Positions 10,770 to 21,439 of a stretch of DNA of 64,000 nucleotides are shown here, one piece after another. Each line of letters starts with the position of its first letter. The stretch's first letter is position 1. Below the pieces are notes generated by a model. That model was not told where the DNA came from, searched no databases, and was given only the letters and a program-made list of their open reading frames with translations. Source of the DNA: Ceratothoa steindachneri (taxonomy: Eukaryota > Arthropoda > Malacostraca > Isopoda > Cymothoidae); assembly GCA_963969495.1 (NCBI GenBank), contig OZ018326.1:175001056-175065055 (forward strand). Reading direction: 5' to 3'. The translations under genes were made by a program, and so were the position numbers.

Positions 10770-11304
10770 TTAAAAAATCATATTAGTGGAAAACCTTTTT
10801 CTAGACTTTGGCCTTATGCATACCCAGATGTCAGACCTTATCTGCGATATTACCACTCTAAACACTATTAGTGGAAAACCTTTTTCTAAATAGGGATTAA
10901 TAACGTCATCATTCGGTTCTATATATCTGGTTACTTGAAGAATAGCCACATTTCTTATTTTATCGTTGCCTCTGCCACTAAGTCTTGGATATTTATCCGT
11001 ACTTACTGCAACCGATTCTATACGGACAAATGTCTCTGGCATCTGTTTCCACCTTTTGAAGTTAACACTACACTCTTTGTGAAAAACAACATCTGGAGCT
11101 GGTAAATTTAGGCTAAACAGAACACGTGTCTTTACTGGATATGACCCATTCATTATGATATTTCTCACATGCTTGCAAAATGGTCTCACTCAGCTTCCAA
11201 CTTCTCGCTGGAATTAATCTGAACTCAAGAATCTTTCCATCATATGGGTCTGGACAACTACAAACATGGAGTTTGTCTTGTAGTCTAATAGACAAGATGA
11301 ACAC
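10770..11304 (-). pseudogene. Remnant of a repetitive arthropod ORF family, inside the TIR unit
   Basis: Two overlapping minus frames join at about 11150: ARSWKLSETILQACEKYHNEW upstream (split here by frame), then VKTRVLFSLNLPAPDVVFHK, CSVNFKRWKQMPETF, and further down DDVINPYLEKGFPLIVF. From memory, proteins with a TILxACExRxDxW... DLxAxDxVYHxxCSVNF layout are numerous in arthropod genomes, usually uncharacterised. The conserved His and Cys of YHxxC are kept as FHKEC. I do not know the biochemical role. Its position between inverted repeats suggests it is carried by a DNA transposon. The frameshift and early end make it a pseudogene. Residue strings here are read directly from the sequence. 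Confidence 0.5.
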
Positions 11305-11810
11305 AAGAAGTGTCTTTCAACTTCTTTACTTTCATTTCTAGTTCGTTTTCTGTAAATTTCAATAATAAAATGATTTGTATAGTACTGCATACACTTAACA
11401 TGAACAGTCTGGCAAACTAATGTTCCTAATCCGCTCTCTCGAGCTACGAGTATGCTGGCTTTTTTGATGCGTCACATCTTCTTTGGTGCAAATCCATAGT
11501 AGGTTCCCCTTCTGCAAATGACTTGTTGTAGAGTACATATGTGTCCATGTTCACTATTCAGCTACCGGAAATGAAAAAATATATTAGACATTTCTGAAAA
11601 ATAATAACAAATTCATAAATTTACAATTAATAAGTAAAGTTTTCTATAAATGAATATAAAAAAGGTGTTGTCTTATCAAATCATATGCAATTAAAAGGTT
11701 TTAACATCATGTTAGACATTTGCAAGCATAATGATTATGTTACCGAATCGGATTCCTGGTATGCATAAGGCCAATTTGTTCCCTCCTCTAGAAAAAGGTG
11801 TTCCACTTGT
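10782..11810. mobile_element. TIR-bounded ~1 kb unit (DNA-transposon-like remnant)
   Basis: The left end reads AGTGGAAAACCTTTTTCTAGA then TTGGCCTTATGCATACC (10785-10824). The right end (11757-11810), read on the other strand, gives AAGTGGAACACCTTTTTCTA then GA, a 10-base interruption, and TTGGCCTTATGCATACC. Two blocks in the same order, inverted at the two ends, are strong evidence for terminal inverted repeats of about 45-55 bp. The left block is partly repeated again at 10867-10888. The inside holds a minus-strand coding remnant. No matching target-site duplication was recognised. Confidence 0.6.
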
Positions 11811-12660
11811 TTGATTTTCTTAGACTTCCCTATATGTTATAAAGTTGCTCGCGATCATTCATTTAGTATAGGGATTATTTCTATTAATATTTGTTTTGGG
11901 TGTTTTCTTATTTTACCTTCACTAAATTCCGTACAGAAACGGTGCAATGCAAACATGAAAGGTGGAGGAACAAATAAAAATAATGTAAGAATTTAAAAAT
12001 AAAAGGAAGATCCACAGAAATATAACCAAGCTTAAGATAGTATCCATAGAAATGGTGATATTTACCTTCGAATTTAGAAGTCGAAAGAAACAGAGAATCT
12101 GTAATCAAGTGATTGCAGTCATAGGAATAAAAGTTAAAGCATCAGATACGGATACGCTTCAAATACAGAGTAGAAACACGATACATGAGACTAAAATGGA
12201 TATAGTTTTAAAGGGCGAAGTAAAAAAAAAAAAAATAACTAAAGCCCTAAATAGTACAGTCCGTACTTTTACATCTAACCTGCAATATTGCACATCATAT
12301 CAAAATTTAAACCTAAAGAGAGAGGCACTATCTGATTAGATGAAAGACTTATACTCGATAGATTGTTAACTATTCTGATGAAGTTAAAAGTCATGATGTT
12401 AATAAAGAGTTACAGCCTATTTCATGAATTTTATTCTTACACCCATTTTCACATATACGTCAAGTGTTCCACCAATATTATGACGGGTGGTGAAGAAGGA
12501 CTGGTTCCCACTCAACTAGAATTCAAGGAAAAGAACGAAGATCGCTATTCGTATATCAGATCGATGTTTTCACCAATGTTGCATCATTAGAGAAGAAGAA
12601 TTATTTAAACTACCTAGCCAAGAATTACAGACAGAGTGAAAATTATATGGATAAAGCGTT
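11811..12660. other. AT-rich, no recognised gene
   Basis: Short open frames only (for example 12052-12339 +, 95 residues, Lys/Thr-rich), with no recognisable motif. Nothing supports a gene. Confidence 0.6.
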
Positions 12661-12687
12661 TGTGTCCTAGGTTAACTGAACACCTAA

Positions 12688-12820
12688 CACCAGATTAATA
12701 TAGATGTCGTAGGCTAACCACGCATACCTTACACCAAATTAATATAGATGTCGTAGGTTAACCCTAAACATCTTACACCAGTTTAATATAGATGTCATAT
12801 AATAGGGTTAAGTCTACCCT
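12688..12820. repeat. 44-bp tandem repeat in D LTR (3 units)
   Basis: Three units containing TTAATATAGATGTCGTAGG, period 44 bp, close to the LTR edge. The same array is present in the other LTR, so it predates insertion. Confidence 0.9.
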
Positions 12821-13806
12821 TTCTGCTTTACAAGTGCGTGGGAAGTTTACAATATATCAGAGTGCAAATTTACCTAAAGTAGGTTGGCCAATAGTCGACT
12901 ATCTTGGAGTTCCGGGATAACAGAAAAAGGGGTCTAAAAATTAATTTATTAATATCCAAATCAATATTATTTTACAAGGTTAAAAGGAGCTTTAAAATCA
13001 ACTATACACACACTAGAGGCACACGGGCCTCAACAGCTAAGGGATGAGAGACGTGGTGAGGATGGTCACCGTACAAACAATAGGACAATATTCAACGAGG
13101 GACGCTCGAACGAGCTTGAGCGTAACTAAGCCGTTGATGAGGCTTACACTAGGGAAAGGAGGAGGAGCACTTGTACAGGAGATTTGCGGGTTGCTGTTAC
13201 CTCGAAGAATTGGTTCGAGGGAGCAATCTTTGCCTTGCCACAAAGTTCGAACATTAGTCTCTGGATAATGACTATTATGGGGTTTAACTTAAATCTTGCT
13301 TTCGCGTAACACGAATCGAGATTGAGCGCGCTGGGTTCGAGGAGCGGGGGAAAGTGGGTCGAGGTAAACTCACGTGAATTAACGAGAATACCAGGAGCTT
13401 TAAGATTCTGCGAGAATTGTGCAGAATCCAACGGGACGCGAATAGCGGGTACCGACGGGGGCGGACAGAGGATACTTACGGGGCATGTAGGATAGCGGAT
13501 ACTACCTTCCAACTCTGGCGCCGGAGGATTTATAGGGGTCGAATGGGGTTTCCTCCTTCCGTCAAAGGGGAGGATTCTAGGGTCAGATGCATTGTCAGAC
13601 GAGAATAGACTCGGCCTTTTAGCGTGAGAAGGTTCTTAAGCCGGCGAGGCGAACTTTATTCGAATTCAGATAGGACCTTCTGAGATCTCACACTTGTCGC
13701 AGCTTTCTGTGATGGCCAAATTTCAGGTCATAGCTGCGTCTCATGGAGTCTCATAATTTTGCCCCTTCATTAGCGCAGAGGGAAAGGGGTCGACCATGTG
13801 TCTGTT

Positions 13807-13885
13807 CTCTCTCTCTCTCTCTCTCTTTTAAAGGGCGAAGCGGCGCGTATCTTGCTCTCTCTCTATCTCTCTCTCTCTCTCTCGG
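13807..13885. repeat. (CT)n microsatellites in D LTR
   Basis: Two CT runs (13807-13827 and 13854-13883) split by a 25-bp spacer; the partner LTR has matching runs near 21279-21290 and 21315-21337. Confidence 0.95.
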
Positions 13886-13907
13886 TATGATCTCTGAAAC
13901 TCCTCCA

Positions 13908-14600
13908 TCCACAGATTGAACTTCAAGGAAAGAAGTGATATAGGTGAATGATTAGTGGGGGAGGAATATAACTTTAAGTTGCATAGCAATAGCGGATAAA
14001 GTTGAGAGAACCTAGGACACATTTTCAAAATGGAGCCACAATAGAAAGTAGTGGAGCTAGTTGGGGAAGGGGTTATGCCATACACATAAACAAGGTTATA
14101 CAATGCCACGTCATGGTTGCCGAAGGATATTTTTCAATGTGATACCATTAGGTGGCGCACACTGGCCCATGGATAGGTTATCCTACGATTATACAAAACA
14201 CAACCCGCCAAAAGTTAAGGATATAAAAGAATTCATTATACAAATATAAACAAACAATATATATATATACATAAAAGATACGCGTTTTCTTATTATATGG
14301 TTAAATATACTTTAAAAAAATTAATACATGGATTACAAAAAAGGAAATGGCTCCGAATTAGTTTGGAGAAGCATCTAACGGGTTCCTACTTAAACTATTA
14401 GCTAAACAGTTATAGGTTTCTTTTAAGTACAAAATGCGGAATGGGAATTCCTGGAGAATAACCTCCAACGCATCAAGCGACCGGTATTATTCTTGATGTT
14501 ACCTAGGTATAATAGAGTTTTGTGCTCCGTTTCCACTACAAATTCCGTGCTTAATAAATACATTTTAAATTTACAAATGCCCCAAATGATAGCAACCTCC
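13908..14600 (-). other. 3' non-coding part of element D
   Basis: The segment between the end of RNase H and the LTR. It is AT-rich in the right half, and no coding block was recognised. A polypurine tract next to the LTR was looked for but is not obvious. Confidence 0.5.
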
Positions 14601-14985
14601 TCTTTCTCAATTACTGCTTAATTTTTTTTACGCTCAAGTAATTTTCGGCTTGCGTAAGCGATGGGGAAGCTTTCGCCTTTATCCTCATATTGGAGGAGGA
14701 CACATCCTGTACCGTCATTACTCGCTTCGGTGCAAATGCCAAATAGTTTGGCCGAGTAAGGGAGGCAGAGGATAGGGGTGGATGCCAACTTCTCTTTGAG
14801 TTTGTTGAAGCTGTAAATTAAAAGTGGCGTCCAGTCGAGGCGTTCAGGGGCCCGATTCTTTAATAGATCACAGAGGGGGGAGGAAACAGTCGCAAAATTG
14901 GGTATAAAGCGATGAATGAACGATGCAGAGCCTATGAAGGATCGCAGATGCTTTTTATTAGTGGGCAATGACATGTATATGATGG
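14600..14985 (-). pseudogene. Element D RNase H and connection domain
   Basis: A 118-residue minus frame: NKKHLRSFIGSASFIHRFIP, then CDLLKNRAPERLDWTP, LKEKLASTPILCLPYSAKLF, GICTEASNDGTGCVLLQYED, and SFPIAYASRKL. This is the classic gypsy stretch joining RT to RNase H. The first catalytic Asp (TDAS in most relatives and in element E) is Glu here (TEAS). The rest of RNase H downstream is lost soon after ASRKLLERKK. It is the last pol domain on the - strand, downstream of RT. Confidence 0.85.
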
Positions 14986-14989
14986 CCAG

Positions 14990-15660
14990 GATCTTTTTAG
15001 CTGGGGGCTAATCAATTATTCCCTTTATGGAAGCAGAGGTAATCGATAGTGCCAAAAGTAAAGTGGCACTTGCAGAGGCCAATTGTCAAGTTTTGTTTAC
15101 GGAGGCAATACAGAAGGACTTAAAAGGTAGTTAAGTGTTGATGCCAAACTTAGGTGGCCACATAAACATTATCTAAATAGAAGGCGACGTTAAGTAAGCC
15201 TTTTAAAATCCTTCTAATCATATATAATTGCTGCAAGCCGTTACCACACCGAAAGGAAGCTTCCGGAACTGCATAGGGCCCTTCTCGGTGCGCAAAGCAT
15301 TAAATTTCTTCACTTCCTTCCTCAAAAGGATCTGAAAATAGGCCTTGCATAAATTAAACTCGGAGATGAAATTGGCCTTCTCAAAAAGGTGGAGGTTCTA
15401 AACTATGATCGTGATTGGCTCGGCATCGAATACAGTAGCTCGACTCCGAAGGTTCGATGTTCTTCAACCTTAGAAGTTTATCCACTTCTTTATTAAATGC
15501 TTCCCCGAGTTTTATAGGCAAGGGGTAAGGTTTATAACGGATTGGTTCCAGGGTGGTTAGCTGTATATTGTGCTCAAAGTTGGTAGCACAACCGGTGATT
15601 TCGGTGATGACGTCATCAAAACCACTCAGGAGCACTTGCAATTGATCCTTTTGACGAGAT
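14990..15660 (-). pseudogene. Element D reverse transcriptase, broken
   Basis: Read on the - strand: ITGCATNFEHNIQLTT, IRYKPYPLPIKLGEAFNKEV, DKLLRLKNIEPSESSY (fingers), then after frame changes a palm block near 15240-15320 reading LRTEKGPMQFRKLPFGV, and the active-site strand near 15180-15215 reading VAFYLDNVYVAT. The active-site box is YLDN, not YLDD. Part of the fingers near 15360-15420 is garbled. RT lies downstream of integrase, the reverse of ordinary gypsy. Confidence 0.8.
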
Positions 15661-15779
15661 GGTAACTGGTCGCATATCTATTTATTAAAGTCGGGTAAGC
15701 AATGCCACGGGTATTTCTTGTCTTGCTCCACGCAGGTGACTGGGATTACGATAAAGGGGTCCAGGGGGTATCAAGATTC

Positions 15780-16930
15780 CATGGGGGATTCTTCGTTGAT
15801 TGCAACTATCTGTTTGATGCTCGCGCACCAGTGATACAGCTTGAGCATATTAATATGGAAGAACCTTCTTCCCGAGTGGGTTTCAATAAGGTAATCGACG
15901 GGGCCTTTCTTCTCGACTATAGGATAGGGGCCCTTCTACTGGCTCAACAATTTGTTGTTGTCCGTGGGGAGAAGAAGCAAAATTCTTCTCCGGGGTTAAA
16001 TTTCCTTTCTTTGCATTTTCAATCGAAGTATATCTTATACTTGTCGAAATTGACGTCGGCGTTCTGTAACGCAATTTCGGCGCACTCTCCCAGCCTCTTC
16101 CGTAAATCCAGTAGGTACGAATAAGAAGGCTGGATATTTTGATCTGATTTCTGATTGGAATAAAGTTCTTTTACGATACTCAGGGGGCCTCTAACGTTTA
16201 TACCATATAAAAGTTCAATGGGAGCGAAACCTAATGTACGCTGGGGAATTTCACGGTAGGAAAAGAGGGCGACCGGAAGGAAGCGGTTCCATTCATTGGG
16301 TTGATCTGCACACAACTTTCTGAGAATGGCCTTAAGGGTTCCATTTAGCCTTTCGCACATTCCATTCCCCTTCAGGTGAAAAGCATTGGTAAACAGGGGC
16401 TTGATAATCAATAATTTACCACTTATGCCATTAATGCGGAGAGGAATTGACGAACACGATCCGAGAAAATTTCTTTGGGCAGGCCCACACGGGAAAAGAT
16501 GGAAATAAGGGCTTCGGCGCAGGAGAGGTGTTGAATTTTTTGTGGGGTATGCCCTCTAGAAATCGAGTGGTAACGTCGCCAGCGTTAAAACGTAACTATG
16601 GCCTTCGCTCGACGGAGGGTGAATCAGTTCGATAAGGTCGATAGCAACTCAAGACAAGGGTTCATAGATTAAAGGTCCCTTCTGCAAGTCTTTTGGCAAA
16701 TGTTCCACGAACGACAATATCGCCTAATTTCGTCGGTCGCGTCAGGCCCCCAAATTATTTGAAAATCCTCTGAGCGGTCTTCGTGTGACTAAAATGATCA
16801 GTAAATAGGCAATCGCGAGCCGTTTGCAGGAATAGAGAGACGTGGGAACGGGATCCACATAGTGTGCGGGACTCGCTGTCGTTTTCCTCGGTGCACACTC
16901 GAGAGAGGTGGACATTCTTGACGAGGAAGG
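15780..16930 (-). pseudogene. Element D integrase with GPY/F module, broken
   Basis: Pieces on the - strand from 5' to 3': FTDHFSHTKTAQRIF near 16750-16800 (the His part of the HHCC zinc finger), AEALISIFSRVGLPKEIFSD near 16470-16530 (DDE core), then NAFHLKGNGMCERLNGTLKA near 16340-16400 with the catalytic Glu, RFLPVALFSYREIPQRTLGF, PIELLYGINVRGPLS, and near 15800-15990 the GPY/F end, GPVDYLIETHSGRRFFHINM. The 130-residue frame 16019-16411 is the best kept part. It lies before RT in the direction of transcription, which is the unusual feature of this element. Confidence 0.85.
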
Positions 16931-17087
16931 AAATCATCTTATTCCCTCTGACGGTTTTGCGTCTCTTATTCTGGGCTTTGATCCACAGTGGACGAAGAGA
17001 TTTATATTCCTTCTGGCTTTAGTCAAAGCCATGGGTCATAGTACTCTGGAATTCTGGAGTACACGTGGGTTCAATAGGGGTAGATGC

Positions 17088-17540
17088 TTACAGTTCCTTC
17101 TTCACGCAGGAACGGGAGGTAACGGGTTGCACCACGGAGGTTGAAGAACCCCGGGGGGACTGACAATTAGAGAAGAGAAAAAATTTGATGGGGGCTGCCA
17201 CAACTTCAGCCCAACCAGTAAAATACGCGCATTCAATGTAGCGGTGAACAACGTGGATTTTTTTGGTGCGCCCCAAGTAATCATGCACTACGGCAAACTT
17301 ATCGTGGTCTGGAGCCACACGGAGGAGTAGCGCATTGGATAAAACAATGCACATGCACCATGTATTACGCAAGACAGTGGAGATTCGGCACCCATTTATG
17401 GCTCCAGTTTTAAATTGGCAGGCCCCAGGGGTACTTTTATCGAACAAAAAGTTCGCCTGGTTACCAGCCGTATTCGGCGTTGTGAAGGTTAGCTCAAGAG
17501 AGGTTACAGGTGCAAACATTATACGACATAGTCTGGCCAT
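17088..17540 (-). pseudogene. Element D aspartic protease region
   Basis: A 150-residue minus frame aligns with the protease region of element E: NFLFDKSTPGACQFKTGAIN, GCRISTVLRNTWCMCIVLS, DHDKFAVVHDYLGRTKKIHV, CAYFTGWAEVVAAPI. In E the active site is RDTGCTCIVVSD. Here the catalytic DTG reads NTW, so the enzyme is inactive. The upstream (gag) side is cut off at about 17550 by the solo-LTR-like segment. Confidence 0.75.
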
Positions 17541-17553
17541 ATCAGCTTAGTTT

Positions 17554-18553
17554 ATGTCCCCAAGAACGTTTAATCAGTTCGAAACCCTGTTGGGCTACCC
17601 CCCTCCCCTCCATTGTGCTCAGCTATCACCCCCCCAGTGGAAAGTTGAAAACGAGATCTATCACTCCCCCACCCCCTAGCCGATGTGAGGCGCCAGTGAC
17701 TTGGGGCTGTTTATACGGCCACATTCCATATCTCCCATGGGATCCCAGGGGTTTTACGCCTCTTTCCCTAACCCTGTCCTTCGTACAAACTTGCCGTATT
17801 TATACGAGCGACTCCATTCTTCCGAACTCCCTCCGTCACGTTTTTTGTCGAGTCACCGTGTCGAAGCCTGTGAGCCCCTGCACGGAGCTTACCTTCGTAA
17901 TCTCTCTTATCAGAGAAGGATTACTTTCCTTCGTTATTTACAATTTGGAGTGCTAACTGGGATCAACACTTCGCTCATTCCCTCTACTTTACAAGGTCCG
18001 TGTACCATAACCTTAACCGTGAAACAAGAGCAAGGAAGTCCGAGAATTCTTTTGGTGCAGTTTCCCATCTGGTCCCTGAGCCGACACCAGTCCCTGGAGC
18101 GGATTCCTACCCCCATCCCCCTTCGTCATTCCCATTTGGAGGACAATTTAAAACCTGTTCTACGCTCATTTTCCTCTCTACGAAGTCCCCCCTCGAGACT
18201 TCATCGAATTCACCGCGCTGAGGTAAAACCGAGGTCCCGGTTGCATGATTTTTCTTCCATTAAATTCAGTCCCCGAAAACTCCCGTATTCCCCGTATTTA
18301 ATTAATATTATCTAAACCCGCGTTTAATAACGTTCTTTCAAGTGATTGTTACCACGCCCGAGCTATTCCCATTTATTATATTCCCGCCTGTATTTACATC
18401 TGGTCACTTATTCCCTATTATTTTAGTTTGCTTAGTTTTCGTGACCAATAATAATTCTATTATTTACTTGTATATTAAAGGTTATTTTTGTAAGAGGCTT
18501 TTTTTCAATAACTCTTGAACTGAACGGCAATCTCGTTTTCCCCCGTTATAGTA
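17554..18553 (-). mobile_element. Probable solo LTR inserted in element D
   Basis: About 1 kb of sequence unrelated to D or E separates the gag knuckle from the protease, whereas in E the two are continuous. Read on the - strand the segment begins TATAACGGGGGAAAACGAG, close to the common gypsy LTR start TGTAACGGGG, and ends CTTGGGGACA. It has an AT-rich part with AATAAT-type signals and a C-rich part, and no coding motif. The flanking five bases (GCTAC and TAAAC) are only partly alike, so the target duplication is unproven. The alternative is a spacer specific to D. Confidence 0.45.
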
Positions 18554-18619
18554 GCCAACCTTGGATTAACGCACTCGAATATAAATTGGGCACAGGCCCT
18601 TAGCCGTGACTTGCCGGCC

Positions 18620-19560
18620 TTGTTGAATACAGGGTGGACCCGACTCTGCATAGAGCGTGACACCACCGTGTTGTTCCTCGACAGGCTAGTTTAAGAACAA
18701 GGGCTTCATTTTGCGACGGTGGGGGCGTAGAAGATGCACTGAACTGGTGTACTTGGTAAGAAGGAGGAGTGCTTCTAAACTGCGAGTTTTGAGGGCAGTT
18801 GTATCTCACGTAGCCAGGGAACTCCACAGGAATAGCACACGATGGTCCTCCTGGGGAACGATAAGGCAAGGGGATTTGGAGAAAAGGGCTTAATATCACG
18901 GTGGTCCGACGAGAAGAGGTGTTTGGGGTTGGCAGGCCCAGTCACCTTCACGAACTTATTGCCATTATTACCAAAAATTTGTTCTTGCTGGTTTTGGGTT
19001 TAGAAGATGGGGGTTCTGATTTCTTCCCTTCATTCGGATAACAGTTGCGGCTAGCCACGTAGACATCTGCCTCTTAAGGACGAAATTTATCAGGGCGTCC
19101 TATTCATGAGGTACCTTTGACGAATCAATCCCAAGATTAAAATGACGCTGTAGGGAGTAGCTAAACTGTTGAAACGTCTGGTTAGGTTGAATGCGACAGT
19201 GCCTAAATTTAGCTGGTAAAAATCGGGGGTCATTTGGTAAGTGGCGAGCAACTCAGCTTTTATCGATGAGTAATCAATTGTTGCCTCTGATGAAAGAGAG
19301 ATAAATATATCCCTAAGTTGAGAGCTTAACAGGAGCAATAATTGTAATACGACTTCGGTCTCTATGTCCCACTGGTTCACCTCGAAGATCTTCTCGAATT
19401 GGATGAGATAAGAACCGAAGTCTTCGCCTTCTTTAAAGACGAGGAGTTTATGGTCGCAGACTGCGCTGCGTCGAGCCTAACGCTCGAAGAGATAATGAAG
19501 AGCGTCTCGTTCCTCGCTCTGCTCATCTCCAATTCGTGCGAGTGAATTATCCCTTTTTAT
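18620..19560 (-). pseudogene. Element D gag (capsid and CCHC knuckle), broken
   Basis: On the - strand: DFGSYLIQFEKIFEVNQWDI near 19370-19430, VVLQLLLLLSSQLRDIFISL, DYSSIKAELLATYQMTPDFY near 19215-19275, RIQPNQTFQQFSYSL in a shifted frame, NFVLKRQMSTWLAATV near 19040, and near 18805-18850 a damaged knuckle PVEFPGYVRYNCPQNS (the first Cys pair lost). The layout, an acidic capsid segment with DYxxLKxELL then RxxPxQTxxxF then FxLxxQ, is that of the Mag/Gmr1-type gag capsid from which the SCAN domain was derived. Element E has the matching blocks. Confidence 0.8.
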
Positions 19561-19599
19561 TTTCGTTCCTTTTGACTTTCTTCTCTCTCTCTTCTTTAT

Positions 19600-20188
19600 G
19601 CTCATTCTTCCCTTTATTCTTCTTAGATGTTAGCCATCAAATCTTTTCTCCGGAGTCCGAGTGACTCACTTTGCGCCTTAAAATGTTCAAACTGCCATAT
19701 GCTTGCTGGTCTACGTGATGTGGACAAAAACCAAAATTAAATAAATGCACAAGAATGGGTATGGCGGAATTATGCGTTCCTTCATGCACGAAAAGGAGTG
19801 CAAATGGATTTGCTAACCAGCGAACACTCGAACAACAAGGGCGAACCACTAGAGAGAGAGCTTTTGCTCTCGAGATTTCACTTAATTGAGCACAACAATG
19901 CGAAGAATAATATTATTTTTCTATACCTTCAACTTATGGCACGAGATGAGCCCTCGTGGGACAACAATTCAGTTTCATGTGGGAATAAAATTAATAGTCA
20001 AGTTAGGTCACTCGACAATCAATTAACACAAAAAAAATTAGATTGCAAAAGGAACAAATACAATTCACACAAAGGTATGTAACGGTTATTTCTCACTTTT
20101 CAACTCGGGAAAAGGATCCAAGATCAGCCAACCCTTAACACCTTTACTAAGGGGTACCAAAAGATTGATCAAATTTCATTCAATTGAT
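19600..20188 (-). other. Leader between 5' LTR and gag of element D
   Basis: Non-coding, AT-rich 5' leader. No perfect primer binding site was found directly beside the LTR; TGGTACCCCTTAGTAAAGG on the - strand, about 20 bases in, is the only TGG-starting candidate and is weak. Confidence 0.4.
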
Positions 20189-21359
20189 TGACGAAGATTA
20201 ACCCTACACCCTGCACCAGTTTAATATAAATGTCGTAGGTTAACCCCACACCTGACACCAGATTAATATAGATGTCGTAGGTTAACACTACACACCTTAC
20301 ACCAGTTTAATATAGATGTCGTAGAATGGCGTCAGGTTAACCCTTTCTGCTTTACGATTGCGTGGGAAGTTCACAATATAAGTAGAGAGCAAATTAACTT
20401 TAAGTAGGTTTGCCAATAGTCGACCATCTTGGAGTTCCACTAAAACAGAAACAGGTACAAAAATAACTTTACTAATATGCAAAAGGAGATTAAAATGAGA
20501 TACACACACTTTAGAGGCATAGGGGCCTCAACAACTAATGGGGAAAGAGACGTGGTGAGGACGGTAACGTTACAAACAAACAGACAATATTGAGCAAGGG
20601 ACACTCGAACGACCTTAGGTGTAACTAAGCCGATAAAGAGGCTTAAACTGGGGTGGAAGGGCAGAGAGAGAGAGAGAGCACATGCACAGGAAATTTGGTT
20701 CGAATGAGTAATCCTTGACTTGGCGCAAAGTTCAAACAATAGTCTCTGGATAATGACTATTACGGGGTTTAACTTTAATTTTGCTTTCGAGTAACACAAA
20801 TTGAGATTGAGCGCACTGCGTTCAAGGAGCTGGGTGAAGTGGGTAAAGGTAGACTCACGTGAACTAACAAGAAAACCAGGAGCTTGCGCGATTCTGCCAC
20901 GAATAGCGGGTACCGACGAGGGCGGACAGAGAATACTGACGGGGCAGGGAAGATGGCGGATACTGCCATCCAACTATGGTGCCGGAAGATTTATAGGGGC
21001 TCAAATGGGGATTTGCACCCTCCGTCTGAAGGGGAGGGTTCTTGAGTCAGACGCATTGGCAGGCGAGAATAGACTCGGCCTTTTAGCGAGAGCGCGAGAA
21101 GGTTCTTAAGCCGGCGAAGTGAACTTTCTCTGACTTCAGATGAGACCTTCTTGGCTCTCACACTTGTCGCTTCTTTCTGTGACGGCTGCATTTTAAGTCA
21201 TCGCGGCGTCTCACGGCGTCTCATAATCTCGCACCTCCATTACCGCAGACGAAAATGGTCACCCAGGTGTCTGTTGTCTCTCTCTCTATTGAAGGGCAAG
21301 GCGTTTCGTATCTTCCTCTCTCTCTCTCTCTCTCTCTGTGAACTCTGAGAATTTGTTCA
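20189..21359 (-). repeat. LTR of element D (5' LTR)
   Basis: Partner of 12661-13907. It carries the same three 44-bp units (20214-20346), the same central blocks and CT-rich runs. It starts TGACGAAG at the left (+ strand) and stops matching near 21359. Confidence 0.85.
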
Positions 21360-21439
21360 TGGAATTTTCTTTGGCAATAATAATCTGGCTCATGGATAAC
21401 AATATGCTATACCCAAAATATTTATCCCCTCATTAAGAG

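Larger units (their letters stand above)
12661..13907 (-). repeat. LTR of element D (3' LTR)
   Basis: It matches 20189-21359 throughout, including the three 44-bp tandem units at the left, the CTTTCTGCTTTACAA, GTCGACTATCTTGGAGTTCC and CTCTGGATAATGACTATTA blocks, and the CT-rich end. Read on the - strand it begins TGGAGGAGTTTCAGAG, consistent with a TG start. Differences from the other LTR are numerous, so the insertion is old. Two CT microsatellites lie at its right end. Confidence 0.85.
12661..21359 (-). mobile_element. LTR retrotransposon D, Ty3/gypsy Gmr1-like, minus strand
   Basis: Two direct repeats about 1.2 kb long (12661-13907 and 20189-21359) enclose gag and pol on the - strand. Reading along the - strand the order is leader, gag with a CCHC knuckle, protease, integrase with a GPY/F end, RT, RNase H. 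Having integrase before RT is the copia order, but all domains are of the Ty3/gypsy type; this combination defines the Gmr1-like clade. All frames are broken. A solo-LTR-like segment interrupts the gag-protease junction (17554-18553). The element's outer ends are estimated from where the two LTRs stop matching, so they are good to about 10 bases; no clear target duplication was found. Confidence 0.85.

Noticed and set aside
12688..12820. CRISPR-like array (44-bp units)
   Set aside because: The units are contiguous tandem repeats without unique spacers, and the context is an LTR in a eukaryotic genome.
17701..18315. A 204-residue open frame on the + strand, the longest in the window
   Set aside because: It lies inside the putative solo LTR, has no domain and is low in complexity (Ser/Pro/Leu-rich from C-rich DNA).
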